Shown here piece after piece: positions 8,517-17,130 of a stretch of DNA of 54,971 nucleotides (the first letter of the stretch is position 1; each line of letters starts with the position of its first letter). A program made the translations under genes and the position numbers. The notes beneath the pieces were generated by a model that did no database searches, was not told where the DNA came from, and saw only the letters and a list, made by a program, of their open reading frames with translations. The stretch comes from an uncultured Alphaproteobacteria bacterium (lineage in GTDB: Bacteria > Pseudomonadota > Alphaproteobacteria > UBA3830): contig CAJODB010000007.1 of NCBI GenBank assembly GCA_905233185.1, forward strand, positions 1 to 54,971. The letters are read 5' to 3'.

Positions 8517-9994
8517 TGTCAGAAGAAAAATATATCAAAACAGCGACAGGAAAATGGGAAGCGGTTATTGGGCTTGAGGTTCACGCACAAGTTATTTCTG
8601 AATCGAAATTATTTTCAAGTTCATCAACGAAATTTGGAGCAGCTCCGAACGAAAATGTTTCTTTTGTTGACGCTGCATTACCGGGAGTTTTGCCTGTTAT
8701 TAATTCATTCTGTGTTGATCAAGCTATAAAAACAGGTTTAGGACTCAATGGAGCGGTTAATTTAGTATCAAGATTTGATAGAAAGAACTATTTTTATGCG
8801 GATTTACCTCAGGGATATCAGATAAGCCAATATAAATATCCGATAATCAGTGGAGGATATATTGATATTGAAAAATCAGACGGTAATATACGCAGGGTAA
8901 ATCTTGAACGTATTCATATAGAACAAGATGCCGGAAAAAGTATTCATGATCAAAGTCCGACCAAATCATTTATTGACTTAAATCGCGCCGGCATTACTTT
9001 GATGGAAATTGTGACAAAGCCTGATATGCGCAGCGCCGAAGAAGTTACAATTTTTCTGCAAAAATTGAGAGCAATTTTGCGGTACTTAAAAACCTGTGAC
9101 GGAAATATGGAAGAAGGGAGCATGCGTGCGGATGTTAACGTTTCTATACATCGTCCTGATGAAGAATATGGCACAAGAGCTGAGATAAAAAACGTTAATT
9201 CGTTCAAATTTATTGCGGCTGCGATCGATTTCGAAATTGAAAGGCAAATAGGTATTTTGGAATCTGGAGGAACTGTTGATCAGGAAACTCGTTTATTTGA
9301 TACAGCTTCAGGACAAACGAAAGTAATGCGTTCAAAGGAAGATGCTCAAGATTATCGTTATTTTCCTGAGCCGGATTTACCACCTCTGACTCTTACCGAA
9401 GAGCGCATAGAGAAAATTCGTAAGACGATTCCAGAGCTTCCTGATGCTAAAACAGCTCGTTTACAACGAGAATTTGATTTACCTCATTATGATGCAGCTT
9501 TAATATCAGCAGAAAGTGAAACAGCGGACTATTACGAAAAAGCACTTGATAGCGTTAATTCACCAACAAAAGATTTTGCAAAGATGTTGGCTAATTGGAT
9601 GCTTGGAGAGTTGTTTTCATTCTTAAATAAATCGGGAAAAAATATTTCGGAAAGTAATATCTCTGCTGAGAATTTGGCGGAATTGGTTAATCTTATAAAA
9701 ACAGACGTAATCTCTGGAAAAATAGCTAAGGAAGTTTTAGAATTAATGTGGGATAACGGAAAGAGTCCTGCTCAGGTCGTTGAAGAGAAAGGATTGAAGC
9801 AGATAACTTCCGTTGAGGCTATTGAAGAAGTCGCCAAACAGGTTTTGGCAGAAAACGCGGATAAGGTTACGGAATATAAAAGCGGAAAAGATAAATTATT
9901 CGGATTTTTCGTTGGGCAAACGATGAAAAAAACAGAAGGAAAAGCAAATCCGAAAATTTTAAACGAAATATTAAGGAAATTATTAGAAGCTTAA
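8516..9994 (+). CDS. gatB: Glu-tRNA(Gln)/Asp-tRNA(Asn) amidotransferase subunit B
   Basis: Subunit of GatCAB that binds the misacylated tRNA and carries the kinase/transamidase site. It has the N-terminal WEAVIGLEVHAQV, the PQGYQISQY and GKSIHD blocks, EIVTKPDMRSAEEV and MRADVNVS, and the C-terminal GatB/Yqey helical domain ending around GQTMKKTEGKANP. At 492 residues it is full length. It is coupled to gatA by a one-base overlap. The next gene starts 18 nt downstream behind AAGGAG, so transcription may run on into the Mic60-like operon. Confidence 0.97.
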   Translation: MSEEKYIKTATGKWEAVIGLEVHAQVISESKLFSSSSTKFGAAPNENVSFVDAALPGVLPVINSFCVDQAIKTGLGLNGAVNLVSRFDRKNYFYADLPQGYQISQYKYPIISGGYIDIEKSDGNIRRVNLERIHIEQDAGKSIHDQSPTKSFIDLNRAGITLMEIVTKPDMRSAEEVTIFLQKLRAILRYLKTCDGNMEEGSMRADVNVSIHRPDEEYGTRAEIKNVNSFKFIAAAIDFEIERQIGILESGGTVDQETRLFDTASGQTKVMRSKEDAQDYRYFPEPDLPPLTLTEERIEKIRKTIPELPDAKTARLQREFDLPHYDAALISAESETADYYEKALDSVNSPTKDFAKMLANWMLGELFSFLNKSGKNISESNISAENLAELVNLIKTDVISGKIAKEVLELMWDNGKSPAQVVEEKGLKQITSVEAIEEVAKQVLAENADKVTEYKSGKDKLFGFFVGQTMKKTEGKANPKILNEILRKLLEA

Positions 9995-10012
9995 GGAGAA
10001 AAGGAAAGAACT

Positions 10013-10810
10013 ATGGCAGAAAGAAAAGATACTTCAAAAAAAAGAGGAAAAACATCTTCTAAAGCAGCACCAGAAACACCGAAAACACAAAAGAAAAAGA
10101 GTGTTGAAGAAAAAGTTAAAGAAGAAATATCTCAAGAAATTAATAAGGCGGAAAAGTCTGTACAAAGAGAAATGAAGCCTATTGAAAAAGAGTTTTCTCA
10201 AGAGATTAAGCAAGCAGAAAAGTTTGTGCAAGAAGAAGTTGATCCAAATGATTGTTGTCATATTCATGATCACAAATGTAAATTCGGTTTTGCATGTGTC
10301 GCTATAATTTTGGTTGCAGCTTGTGCGATTGGTGAATATCTGTTTGATCACGAGAGGTATTCTGAATTATCTCAAAAGAGTACTTCTACTATGAATTCTG
10401 TTCAGGAAGATCGCGAACAAATAAAAGTTCTTGGACAGAAATTAGATGCAATTGATAACAAACTTACATCTTTAGAGAATAAAGCAAATGGAGCTTCAAT
10501 AAATAGTGGTCGGAAAAAATGGAAGCTTTGGGTCGCTCTCAAAAATAAACTTGAGTCAGGGGAAAGTTTTGATAACGAATTAAAATTATTCAATGAAATG
10601 TTTTCTTATGATAGTGAGTTGTTGCAATTAGTGAAAGAAACAATAGGCAATATTGAAATTGAACCTAAAGAAAGTGATGGAGCAGTAATAGAGACTGTAA
10701 AGAGGTATGTGAACAAAGTTGTTACCGTCAGGAAAATAGATCACAGAAAATTATTAGAAATTTCAGGCTATGTTATTACATCAATAGAGGGAGGATTGGT
10801 CAATGAGTGA
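10013..10810 (+). CDS. Mic60/mitofilin-like inner-membrane coiled-coil protein (by position)
   Basis: A 265-residue protein with a very charged Lys/Glu-rich N-terminal region (1-80), one membrane helix (about residues 88-106, FACVAIILVAACAIGEYLF) and a helical C-terminal part with heptad-like spacing. Sequence alone gives no firm family. Alphaproteobacteria often place a mitofilin-like protein (COG4223), the bacterial relative of Mic60, directly before hemY, as here; membrane shaping is therefore the suggested role. The C-terminal block around IDHRKLLEISGYV would be the mitofilin signature equivalent. It lies 18 nt after gatB and overlaps the next ORF by 8 nt. hemC and hemD, the usual further neighbours, are absent. 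Confidence 0.6.
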   Translation: MAERKDTSKKRGKTSSKAAPETPKTQKKKSVEEKVKEEISQEINKAEKSVQREMKPIEKEFSQEIKQAEKFVQEEVDPNDCCHIHDHKCKFGFACVAIILVAACAIGEYLFDHERYSELSQKSTSTMNSVQEDREQIKVLGQKLDAIDNKLTSLENKANGASINSGRKKWKLWVALKNKLESGESFDNELKLFNEMFSYDSELLQLVKETIGNIEIEPKESDGAVIETVKRYVNKVVTVRKIDHRKLLEISGYVITSIEGGLVNE

Positions 10811-11099
10811 AGAAAAAGATGAAGGTGGTATTATTGACTTTCTTGCGAAAGTTGTTTTTACAATTATCCTTGTTTATGTAGCTTCTTATTTTTCCGGTTA
10901 TCATGATATGGTAATGGGTTTTTTGAAAAACACTTTCCAACCAGCAATTAAGGCTGCGAAAGATACGAGTAAAGCCGTTGATATAGAACTCAGGCGACGC
11001 GGTATTCATGTATCGAATAAAGGGGTACAATATATAGATCCTACAAAAAACAATAACAGCAGTAATAGCGATACCGGACATAAAGCGAGTGATCAATAA
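10803..11099 (+). CDS. Small single-helix membrane protein, function unknown
   Basis: A 98-residue protein I do not recognise. A short acidic N-terminus is followed by one membrane helix (about 12-30, FLAKVVFTIILVYVASYF), an amphipathic stretch and a polar Asn/Ser-rich tail. A strong ribosome site (GAGGGAGG) lies inside the end of the upstream gene, and the ATG overlaps its stop by 8 nt, so the two are translationally coupled. Its place between the Mic60-like and HemY-like genes suggests a role in the same inner-membrane process. This is inference from position only. Confidence 0.7.
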   Translation: MSEEKDEGGIIDFLAKVVFTIILVYVASYFSGYHDMVMGFLKNTFQPAIKAAKDTSKAVDIELRRRGIHVSNKGVQYIDPTKNNNSSNSDTGHKASDQ

Positions 11100-11116
11100 T
11101 TTTATTGATATAGTAG

Positions 11117-12385
11117 ATGTTTCTTACTGTTCTTAAGCTGATTGTCTCATTATCATTATTAATTTCCGCAATTTATATCGGTGGAAATATCTCTTTTGAT
11201 GTTGACGGTCGTATTTTTGAAGTGCATATAGCCGCGCTTGTCTTTTTTATTCTGATATTGCTATATATTTATGGGGTTATTCTTGCTTTATTTCGCAAAA
11301 TTGTCTCATTTTTTTCAGGAAAACCATCTTACGAGAAGGGAATAGATCAATTACAAATGGCATTTTCGGGAATTTTGCTAAAAGATCGAAAATTAACTGA
11401 GAAATCGCTAAAAAAAGCCAAGAAATACCTTGGTAATATTCCGATTGTCTCGTGGATTGAAGGACAGCTAATGCTGGCGAATAAAGATTATCACAAAGCA
11501 AAGGCTATTTTCTATGAGCTTAGCGGAAAAGAGAAAGATACCGCGCTAGGGGCATATAGTATTTGTAATCTTGCTATCAAAGATAGATCCTCAAGTGATG
11601 CTATAAACGCGATTAATTCAATTATAAAACTTTATCCTTATGCATATGAGCTAATTTTTCAAGCAATTGTTATTTGTTTGAGAAATAGAAATTTTTCAGA
11701 AGCCCGAAAATATATTCCTTCATTAAAAGGGACGAAAAAGGGTAGGGTAGTTGAAGCCATAATATACTTTGAAGAAGGAGCAGCAACAAGCAATTCTGAT
11801 TTATTAAAGAAAGCCTTTAAATTAGCTCCAGAACTTACAGAAAATGCTATTCGCTATTCTGAATATTTAATGAAAGCAGGCGAATATAAAAGCGCTAGAA
11901 AAATTCTGATGCAATCATTTAAATATGTCCATGTTCCAGAAGTATATAAAAAATATATTTCTTGCGGAAAAAATCTATCTGATTCTGATATACTAAAACT
12001 TGCAGAAAAAATTGCGAATGAAATTCCTAACTCTTGGATGGTTTATTTTGAATTTGCGAATTGTGCATTACAAAACGACATGAAAAAACTTGCTTTTCAA
12101 AATTTCTTAAAAGCATATGAGATTGAACCTTATGATTTTATTGCAGATAAATTAGCGATGCTTCTTCCTGAAATAGAAACAGCAGTTTCAACTGTTCATT
12201 CTAATGAGCCATTATCATCCAAGTCGGTAAGGTTTTTATGGAGATGTCAACATTGCGGAAATGAATCGAGAAAATGGCTTCCTATATGCGATCATTGCGA
12301 CTGGATAGGTGAGTATAAATACGAGGAACTTTCTTTTGTTGAAGAAAATGACGATACCTATATTCCGATTGAATATGGTAAGTAG
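11117..12385 (+). CDS. HemY-like TPR protein with C-terminal zinc ribbon
   Basis: A 422-residue inner-membrane protein of the HemY N-terminal/TPR type found beside haem genes in proteobacteria. Two membrane helices (about residues 1-20 and 35-56) are followed by a long helical TPR array (about 75-375). A C-terminal zinc ribbon has two pairs of cysteines, WRCQHCG and CDHCDWIGEY, typical of the alphaproteobacterial form. This is not protoporphyrinogen oxidase, which shares the name hemY in some bacteria. Its exact role is unclear; an assembly or scaffold function is usually proposed. It is the last gene of the run beginning at gatA, 17 nt after the small membrane protein. Confidence 0.75.
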   Translation: MFLTVLKLIVSLSLLISAIYIGGNISFDVDGRIFEVHIAALVFFILILLYIYGVILALFRKIVSFFSGKPSYEKGIDQLQMAFSGILLKDRKLTEKSLKKAKKYLGNIPIVSWIEGQLMLANKDYHKAKAIFYELSGKEKDTALGAYSICNLAIKDRSSSDAINAINSIIKLYPYAYELIFQAIVICLRNRNFSEARKYIPSLKGTKKGRVVEAIIYFEEGAATSNSDLLKKAFKLAPELTENAIRYSEYLMKAGEYKSARKILMQSFKYVHVPEVYKKYISCGKNLSDSDILKLAEKIANEIPNSWMVYFEFANCALQNDMKKLAFQNFLKAYEIEPYDFIADKLAMLLPEIETAVSTVHSNEPLSSKSVRFLWRCQHCGNESRKWLPICDHCDWIGEYKYEELSFVEENDDTYIPIEYGK

Positions 12386-12426
12386 CCGCAAGTTATGAAA
12401 TTAGGCAAATTCGCTTTTGAATGGCT

Positions 12427-13145
12427 CTATTTTTCAATAGGAAATAATCCCGGTTTTGGAGTTATAACCAGATGGTAACCGAAGTCCTTATTACCAAATA
12501 CAAGATTAATCAAGAATAATCCAATTTTTGATTTATTAAAATTTTTCGGTCTGAAATAGCAAGAAATAATGAGTTTTTCTTCTCCTTCGTTATAGCAGAC
12601 TAATTCAGATTGCACTGATTTTAATGCGGGATAGACGGTTATTAATCTATCTAATGTCACTTTTGTATTGCTAGTACCTGTGTACATAGTATCAGGAGAG
12701 GTACCTTGTTGAGTAGTTGCCCAAGTTTCATTCCATTGATAATTATTGCCGTCTAATTTTTTCAGCCAATCGTAATCTATAGCGAAAAATATTCCAAATG
12801 GCCACGGATTAAACATTGTATTTGTATGAAATAAATTAAGACAGCTTGCGAAAGTTATTCTTGCAAGATCTTTAGTGGTAAGTCGTTTATACGATCGATT
12901 GTTAGTTAATTGCTGAACCATACTTGCGGCAAGATATGCGGAGGATTTTAGCTTGTGTTTTAATTCATATATGCGGTAGTGGTCGTTCACAAAAAATAGA
13001 AGAATAATGCAAATGGGAATAGAGAATGTGAACTCAATTAATATGCCGCCTTTGTGGCGTTTGTAGAGACATGAAGCTTTGTGCAAGAGAGTAAATACCC
13101 CCCCCCGCAAATTTTTTGCAAAATTTTTTGTAGTGATTTGAGCAT
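12427..13145 (-). CDS. TadE-like prepilin family protein, copy 2, frameshifted at a G9 tract
   Basis: Second paralogue. The ATG at 13145 has GGAG 9 nt upstream and opens the leader MLKSLQKILQKIC, which meets nine G (13106-13098). With nine G the leader frame ends at a TAA about 60 nt on, at the same aligned point as in the other copies. With ten G it gives 239 residues with RHKGGILIEFTFSIP, a membrane helix, DHYRIYELKHK, SAYLAASM, CLNLFHTNTMFNPWPFG and VITPKPGLFP. A TTG at 13110 directly abutting the tract could start the body in frame, but it lacks a ribosome site and the equivalent is missing in copies 1 and 4. The gene is convergent with the HemY-like gene and lies downstream of the symporter gene, separated by a long inverted repeat. 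Confidence 0.8.
13098..13106 (-). repeat. G9 homopolymer in TadE-like copy 2
   Basis: Nine C on the given strand, nine G in the gene, at the same aligned place as in the other copies. The leader and body frames differ by the same single base. Confidence 0.9.
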
Positions 13146-13179
13146 GATAATGATCTCCAATTATTATATTAAATCTTAA

Positions 13180-13202
13180 TTTAATGAAGAAGTATTAAGA
13201 AA
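13180..13202 (-). promoter_or_regulatory. Shared upstream element of TadE-like family, copy 2
   Basis: A 23-nt element reading TTTCTTAA at its start and CATTAAA at its end on the gene strand, ending 34 nt before the ATG. A TATAAT lies between it and the ribosome site and could be the -10 box. Confidence 0.55.
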
Positions 13203-13228
13203 ATGCAAACATTTATGATGGAATTTTA

Positions 13229-13315
13229 AGCTGGATTTTTCAAAACTTATGTTTTCACTGTAAAAGTATTTACTTCTAATTTTATTTATTCTAGGCAGAG
13301 ATGAAAAATCCAGCT
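13229..13315. repeat. Perfect 14-bp inverted repeat with 59-nt loop
   Basis: AGCTGGATTTTTCA (13229-13242) is the exact reverse complement of TGAAAAATCCAGCT (13302-13315). It lies between the end of the symporter gene and the promoter of TadE-like copy 2. It could be a terminator-like stem, a protein-binding palindrome, or the ends of a very short miniature element. No target-site duplication is evident. Confidence 0.6.
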
Positions 13316-13331
13316 AATTTTATAGAAAGTT

Positions 13332-14513
13332 TTATTTCCCCATCGGTTGCTTTTTTAAAACATTTGTTTCAAAGCATAAATATAGTGTATCTATTAGCTT
13401 TGCCAAAGCCCCGTTTCCTAAAACATTAAATCCTGTAATAATAGGATCGAATATTACATAGATAGCAATAATTAAAGACGACATATCTGGTGAAAAATTC
13501 AAATATTTCTCCAAAATAGGTGTCATAACGATGATTCCACCGGCAGGAACTGCTGCTACGGAAAATTTTGCTATTACAAAAAATATTGTAAAGATGAAAT
13601 ACGTTCCAAATGAAGGTTCTTCTAATCCATAATGCTTTAGTAATGCATAAGCCAGCAAAGGAATTCCCAAACAATCCCCGAGTAAATGGATATTTACTGT
13701 TGCGGAAATTATAGATCCTGCTAATCCTTTATTGGTCGCGTTCTTTTCTGCGCACATTATTGTAACCGGCATTGTTAAAGCACTGGAAATTGTACTTACT
13801 GCAGTTACAAATGCGGGTATCATGTTTTTTATGTATTTGATACACTTATGAAGATTCCCTTTTGCAACTAAAAAATAAAACAAAAATGTATATAAAGACG
13901 CATAAAAGAAAAATAATATAAAAACGAAAGAATAGTTTTTCATCATGTTTACAAGTGTATTTTCAGAAGCACATTTAATTACGAATCCCACTATAAAAAG
14001 CGGAATTAGAACAGATATAAATTTGAATAGGCTTTGTATTATTTTATCAGTTTTTTCTGCTAGTTTTTCCGATGCTTTCTTATCAAGCAATAAAGCTGCG
14101 CTGATTCCTGAAAATATTCCTCCGAATAATGCAAATTCATTTTTTATTATGCAAGGAAATTCAAATGAAAAATAAGGCGTTAAGGTTTGCTCAATTATGA
14201 TTTTGTTTCCAAGATCAAAATCGAAGAAATAAAACAACGAGCCTACATAGTGCGTTAAAAATGTGTTGATAAAATTCGATAAGCATAAACAACCGAAAAT
14301 TAAACAAATTACACTGACTGCATTATGTGCAAGTTTTATGAAAGTTTTAAATAAAAGTCCAAAAATAATAAACGGTAACAGAAAAAGTACCAGAGATTTT
14401 ATAGTCAGACTGCATGCATAAATAGTTTGTTTTGTAGTAGTTGAGATAATCGGATTTAATAAAATCGAAGCAATTATTATAACTACAAGAACAAACGGCA
14501 ATTTTTTATGCAT
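13332..14513 (-). CDS. Dicarboxylate/amino acid:cation symporter (DAACS family)
   Basis: Inner-membrane secondary transporter of the GltP/GltT/DctA type, about 393 residues with eight or more helices and two re-entrant loops. The first hairpin region carries the serine-rich TAVSTISSALTMPVT. The seventh-helix area reads SATVNIHLLGDCLGIP, where the family usually has a short N-M-D-G-type motif. The second hairpin is AAVPAGGIIVMTPIL. The substrate is a dicarboxylate or acidic/neutral amino acid by family, not resolvable here. The start is ATG at 14513, 6 nt after AAGGAG. It is a likely importer of host-derived metabolites if the organism is host-associated (inference). Confidence 0.86.
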   Translation of the reverse strand: MHKKLPFVLVVIIIASILLNPIISTTTKQTIYACSLTIKSLVLFLLPFIIFGLLFKTFIKLAHNAVSVICLIFGCLCLSNFINTFLTHYVGSLFYFFDFDLGNKIIIEQTLTPYFSFEFPCIIKNEFALFGGIFSGISAALLLDKKASEKLAEKTDKIIQSLFKFISVLIPLFIVGFVIKCASENTLVNMMKNYSFVFILFFFYASLYTFLFYFLVAKGNLHKCIKYIKNMIPAFVTAVSTISSALTMPVTIMCAEKNATNKGLAGSIISATVNIHLLGDCLGIPLLAYALLKHYGLEEPSFGTYFIFTIFFVIAKFSVAAVPAGGIIVMTPILEKYLNFSPDMSSLIIAIYVIFDPIITGFNVLGNGALAKLIDTLYLCFETNVLKKQPMGK

Positions 14514-14599
14514 ATCTATCTCCTTAAATTGAAAGAAAGAATTCATTCATAACTCCAGAGATCATTAATGTCAATTATTATTTGTAAAAAAATGATTTA

Positions 14600-15505
14600 T
14601 CAGAAAGATAGATAATGTAGCTTTTTTGTTTCCATACGTCCTTGGCTTATACTATCCAAAATTAATCCACAGGTAAGACTTAAGAAGGATATAAGCATAA
14701 TTCCCATTGATAAAACTGCGGTGGGCAATCTTGGTACCAATCCCGTTTCAATAAATGTTCCTATAATAGGATAGGCAATTCCTACTGATAACAGACACAT
14801 GAGCAGAGAAATCATTCCGAAAAAGAAAAGTGGGCGAGTTTCTTTCAGTAGATTAATTATGCTAAATAATATCTTTGCGCCATCTTTAAATGTATTTAAT
14901 TTACTTTGGGAATTTGCGGGGCGTTCAAAATATGCTGACTCTATCTCTGCAAACGGTATAGATAATGTAAGAGCATGTATGCTTAATTCAGCTTCTATAT
15001 CGAATCCATTGGTCATTACAGGAAAAGTTTTCACAAATCTTTTTGAAAACGCACGATAACCGGAAAAAATGTCAGAGAATGTACTGTTAAATAAGACTTT
15101 TAAAATGAAATTAAATAAGTTATTGCCAAATTTATGTCCTTCTCTATATGCACTTTCGGAGCGTTCTTTTCTTGCGGCAACAACCATATCCGCACTACTA
15201 TTTTTGATAATTTCGACCATTTTTGGAGCATCGCACGCTGAATAAGTTGAGTCACCATCTACCATTATATAAATGTCTGCATCAACATCAGCGAACATGC
15301 GTCTTACTACGTTTCCTTTTCCTCGGTCTTTTGCGATTGTTACGATAGCTCCCGCTTCTTTCGCTCGTTTCGCGGTTTCATCTTCAGAGCAATTATCGTA
15401 AACATAGACAATCGCATTTGGAAGATACTTTTTAAATGATCGGACAACGTTTGTTATTGTCTCTGCTTCATTATAACAAGGAATTAACACAGCAATCGAC
15501 TTCAT
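14600..15505 (-). CDS. Family 2 glycosyltransferase with C-terminal membrane helices
   Basis: DPMS/GtrB-like family 2 glycosyltransferase of 301 residues. The N-terminal GT-A domain has VLIPCYNEAETI and the metal-binding DGD in MVDGDSTY. A block IFSGYRAFSKRFV is typical of enzymes that load a sugar onto polyprenyl phosphate. Two hydrophobic segments at the C-terminus (about 225-250 and 265-290) anchor it to the membrane. The likely role is making a lipid-linked sugar donor for envelope glycans. It has no clear operon partner; the symporter gene starts about 90 nt downstream in the same direction. Confidence 0.85.
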   Translation of the reverse strand: MKSIAVLIPCYNEAETITNVVRSFKKYLPNAIVYVYDNCSEDETAKRAKEAGAIVTIAKDRGKGNVVRRMFADVDADIYIMVDGDSTYSACDAPKMVEIIKNSSADMVVAARKERSESAYREGHKFGNNLFNFILKVLFNSTFSDIFSGYRAFSKRFVKTFPVMTNGFDIEAELSIHALTLSIPFAEIESAYFERPANSQSKLNTFKDGAKILFSIINLLKETRPLFFFGMISLLMCLLSVGIAYPIIGTFIETGLVPRLPTAVLSMGIMLISFLSLTCGLILDSISQGRMETKKLHYLSF

Positions 15506-15612
15506 AGCATCAGGCTAGCATTGATATGGTTAAAAATTGGTAAAGAGCAGCGTAATTATTCAGAAAAAATTAAAAATCTCAGAACAATTTTATAATGATG
15601 TATTGGAGAATT

Positions 15613-15687
15613 TGGAGCGGGCGAAGGGATTCGAACCCTCGACACCAACCTTGGCAAGGTTGTACTCTACCACTGAGCTACACCCGC
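15613..15687 (-). tRNA. tRNA-Gly (GCC)
   Basis: A complete 75-nt cloverleaf on the minus strand. The acceptor stem is GCGGGTG with CGCCCGC (one G-U pair), the D arm contains TAGCTCAGTGGTAGAG, the anticodon stem CAACC/GGTTG holds loop TTGCCAA with anticodon GCC, and the T arm holds GGTTCGAATCC. CCA is encoded. Confidence 0.96.
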
Positions 15688-15815
15688 TCATATTTAGATG
15701 TATAACTGACGCTAATAATACCAATTTTGCGTATTAATACAATAGTTTTTTTTGAAGTAGTGGTGAGATTACTGGTATACATGAATTATTTTATTGAATT
15801 GTAAACTTTTATGGT

Positions 15816-16022
15816 ATGAATCTTACTGTAGGTTTTTTTGATAATTTGCTTGAATATCAGAAATCAGGAAACAGTAGTCCACTAGAAGATTATTTGTATG
15901 AACGAGGAAATCCTGAGATACAAATAAATGGGGAATTAATTTATAGGTCTGGTACTGATCCTAAGATTGGAGAAACGAAGAGAACATCGGATAGAATCGT
16001 AGTTGTGACGAGAAACTCATAA
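15816..16022 (+). CDS. Orphan small ORF, 68 residues, unknown
   Basis: I do not recognise this sequence. It is a soluble, polar product with an acidic first half and a more basic end (SDRIVVVTRNS), without signal or membrane helix. No convincing ribosome site precedes its ATG. It lies in a gene-poor accessory patch, about 250 nt upstream of the HNH-like gene. It may be a real small gene, a fragment of a larger lost gene, or chance. The 250 nt between it and the next gene are AT-rich and show no other feature. Confidence 0.3.
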   Translation: MNLTVGFFDNLLEYQKSGNSSPLEDYLYERGNPEIQINGELIYRSGTDPKIGETKRTSDRIVVVTRNS

Positions 16023-16276
16023 AAGATAAAACAAGATAGAAATGGTGTATAAAAAGTTCTTTATAAAAAAAGGATGCAATGCAATTATCTTTTTACCATA
16101 GATGAAATAGTTAATTGTACAATGCCATTTTCTCTTCTATTTTATAATATGAAAACATTGTAATCTACTACTTCAAATATAAGGAAAACAGAACAAAATT
16201 CGGAAAAGTCATTCAATATCTATTCATAAAATGTAATAATAACATATAAAAAGGCGAATGGAGGAACAAAGTAATT

Positions 16277-16957
16277 TTGAAACAACGAAGAAAAATGAAT
16301 TTCAGATATTCTAATAATAAACGATTCTTTCTTAATAATTTTATGCGTTATGCATTATCCAGCCAACAAAATGTATTGATATTTCTTATCATTATTCCAT
16401 TGATAGTATTTTTTTGCGGAGCAAATGACGATGAATCAATAGATCTGTATCTAAAAAAACTGCAAGTTCTTTCCGAACATACAATTAAAGCAGAACAGCA
16501 ACAATTTGTGAGGGAATTTTACTGTTATAATCAATATAGACATCCATTAAGAGATGAAAGACATAAAATACGTCGTGAATTTAATTCTAAAAAACAAAAA
16601 TTGAAGCAGGAATGGGAAATAAAATACAGAATAATGTGGCCGAAATCCAAAATCACTTCTCCTCATCCTCCGATAAAAAATATGGTTATGATTGTAAAGG
16701 AATCTCCTTACGAGGCGCATCATATAATTCCGATAAATGCAGGTGGAATAAATCAATGGTGGAACATTACGCCTTTATCGTCAAAAAATCATAAATTATT
16801 ACATGAATCTATAGAGGAGAAGGCTTGTTTCTCTCATGATTTCATTCATCAAAAAGTTATGAGATTTATTTTGAGAATTCAGGTGTTATTTAACGGTATT
16901 TTTAGCGGATATATCAATAAGAAAGGGACAAATTACGCTGGAATAGGGATAAATTAA
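16277..16957 (+). CDS. Membrane-anchored HNH/AHH-like nuclease
   Basis: A 226-residue protein. A basic N-terminus is followed by one membrane helix (about residues 34-50, VLIFLIIIPLIVFFCG), then a charged helical linker rich in Lys/Arg/Gln (about 60-115), and a C-terminal HNH-type domain (about 140-195). That domain reads EAHHIIPINAGGINQWWNI, then PLSSKNHKLLHESIEEKACF, giving the paired His, the Asn and the later His expected for the beta-beta-alpha metal fold of the HNH/Endo VII superfamily. Such domains are common as toxin tips. The TTG start at 16277 has GGAGGA 11 nt upstream. Whether it is a secreted effector, an anti-phage or anti-competitor nuclease, or a DNA-uptake nuclease cannot be told from sequence. 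Confidence 0.66.
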   Translation: MKQRRKMNFRYSNNKRFFLNNFMRYALSSQQNVLIFLIIIPLIVFFCGANDDESIDLYLKKLQVLSEHTIKAEQQQFVREFYCYNQYRHPLRDERHKIRREFNSKKQKLKQEWEIKYRIMWPKSKITSPHPPIKNMVMIVKESPYEAHHIIPINAGGINQWWNITPLSSKNHKLLHESIEEKACFSHDFIHQKVMRFILRIQVLFNGIFSGYINKKGTNYAGIGIN

Positions 16958-17130
16958 GAAAGGGCGATAAGGTTATGTTTAGTGTGTAAGTTAACTTTTA
17001 TAATTTATTAGAAATAATTAACGGAAAATTAGGGAATAGGAGGTATAAGGGAGGAGTAGTACAAGGAGAGATCAGGTGATCGATTCGGAGGATATCGTCG
17101 GAATCAGAGCCGACAGGTCAAGAATCTTGA

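Noticed and set aside
13108-13110. TTG, and in copy 3 ATG at 18469, directly before the G tract as the true TadE-like start
   Set aside because: Neither has a ribosome site, and copies 1 and 4 have no start there but an in-frame stop. The conserved upstream ATG with ribosome site explains all four copies.
15537-15737. Plus-strand ORF of 66 residues over the tRNA-Gly
   Set aside because: Antisense of the tRNA-Gly (ERAKGFEPSTPTLARLYSTTE), a known false-ORF pattern without its own ribosome site.
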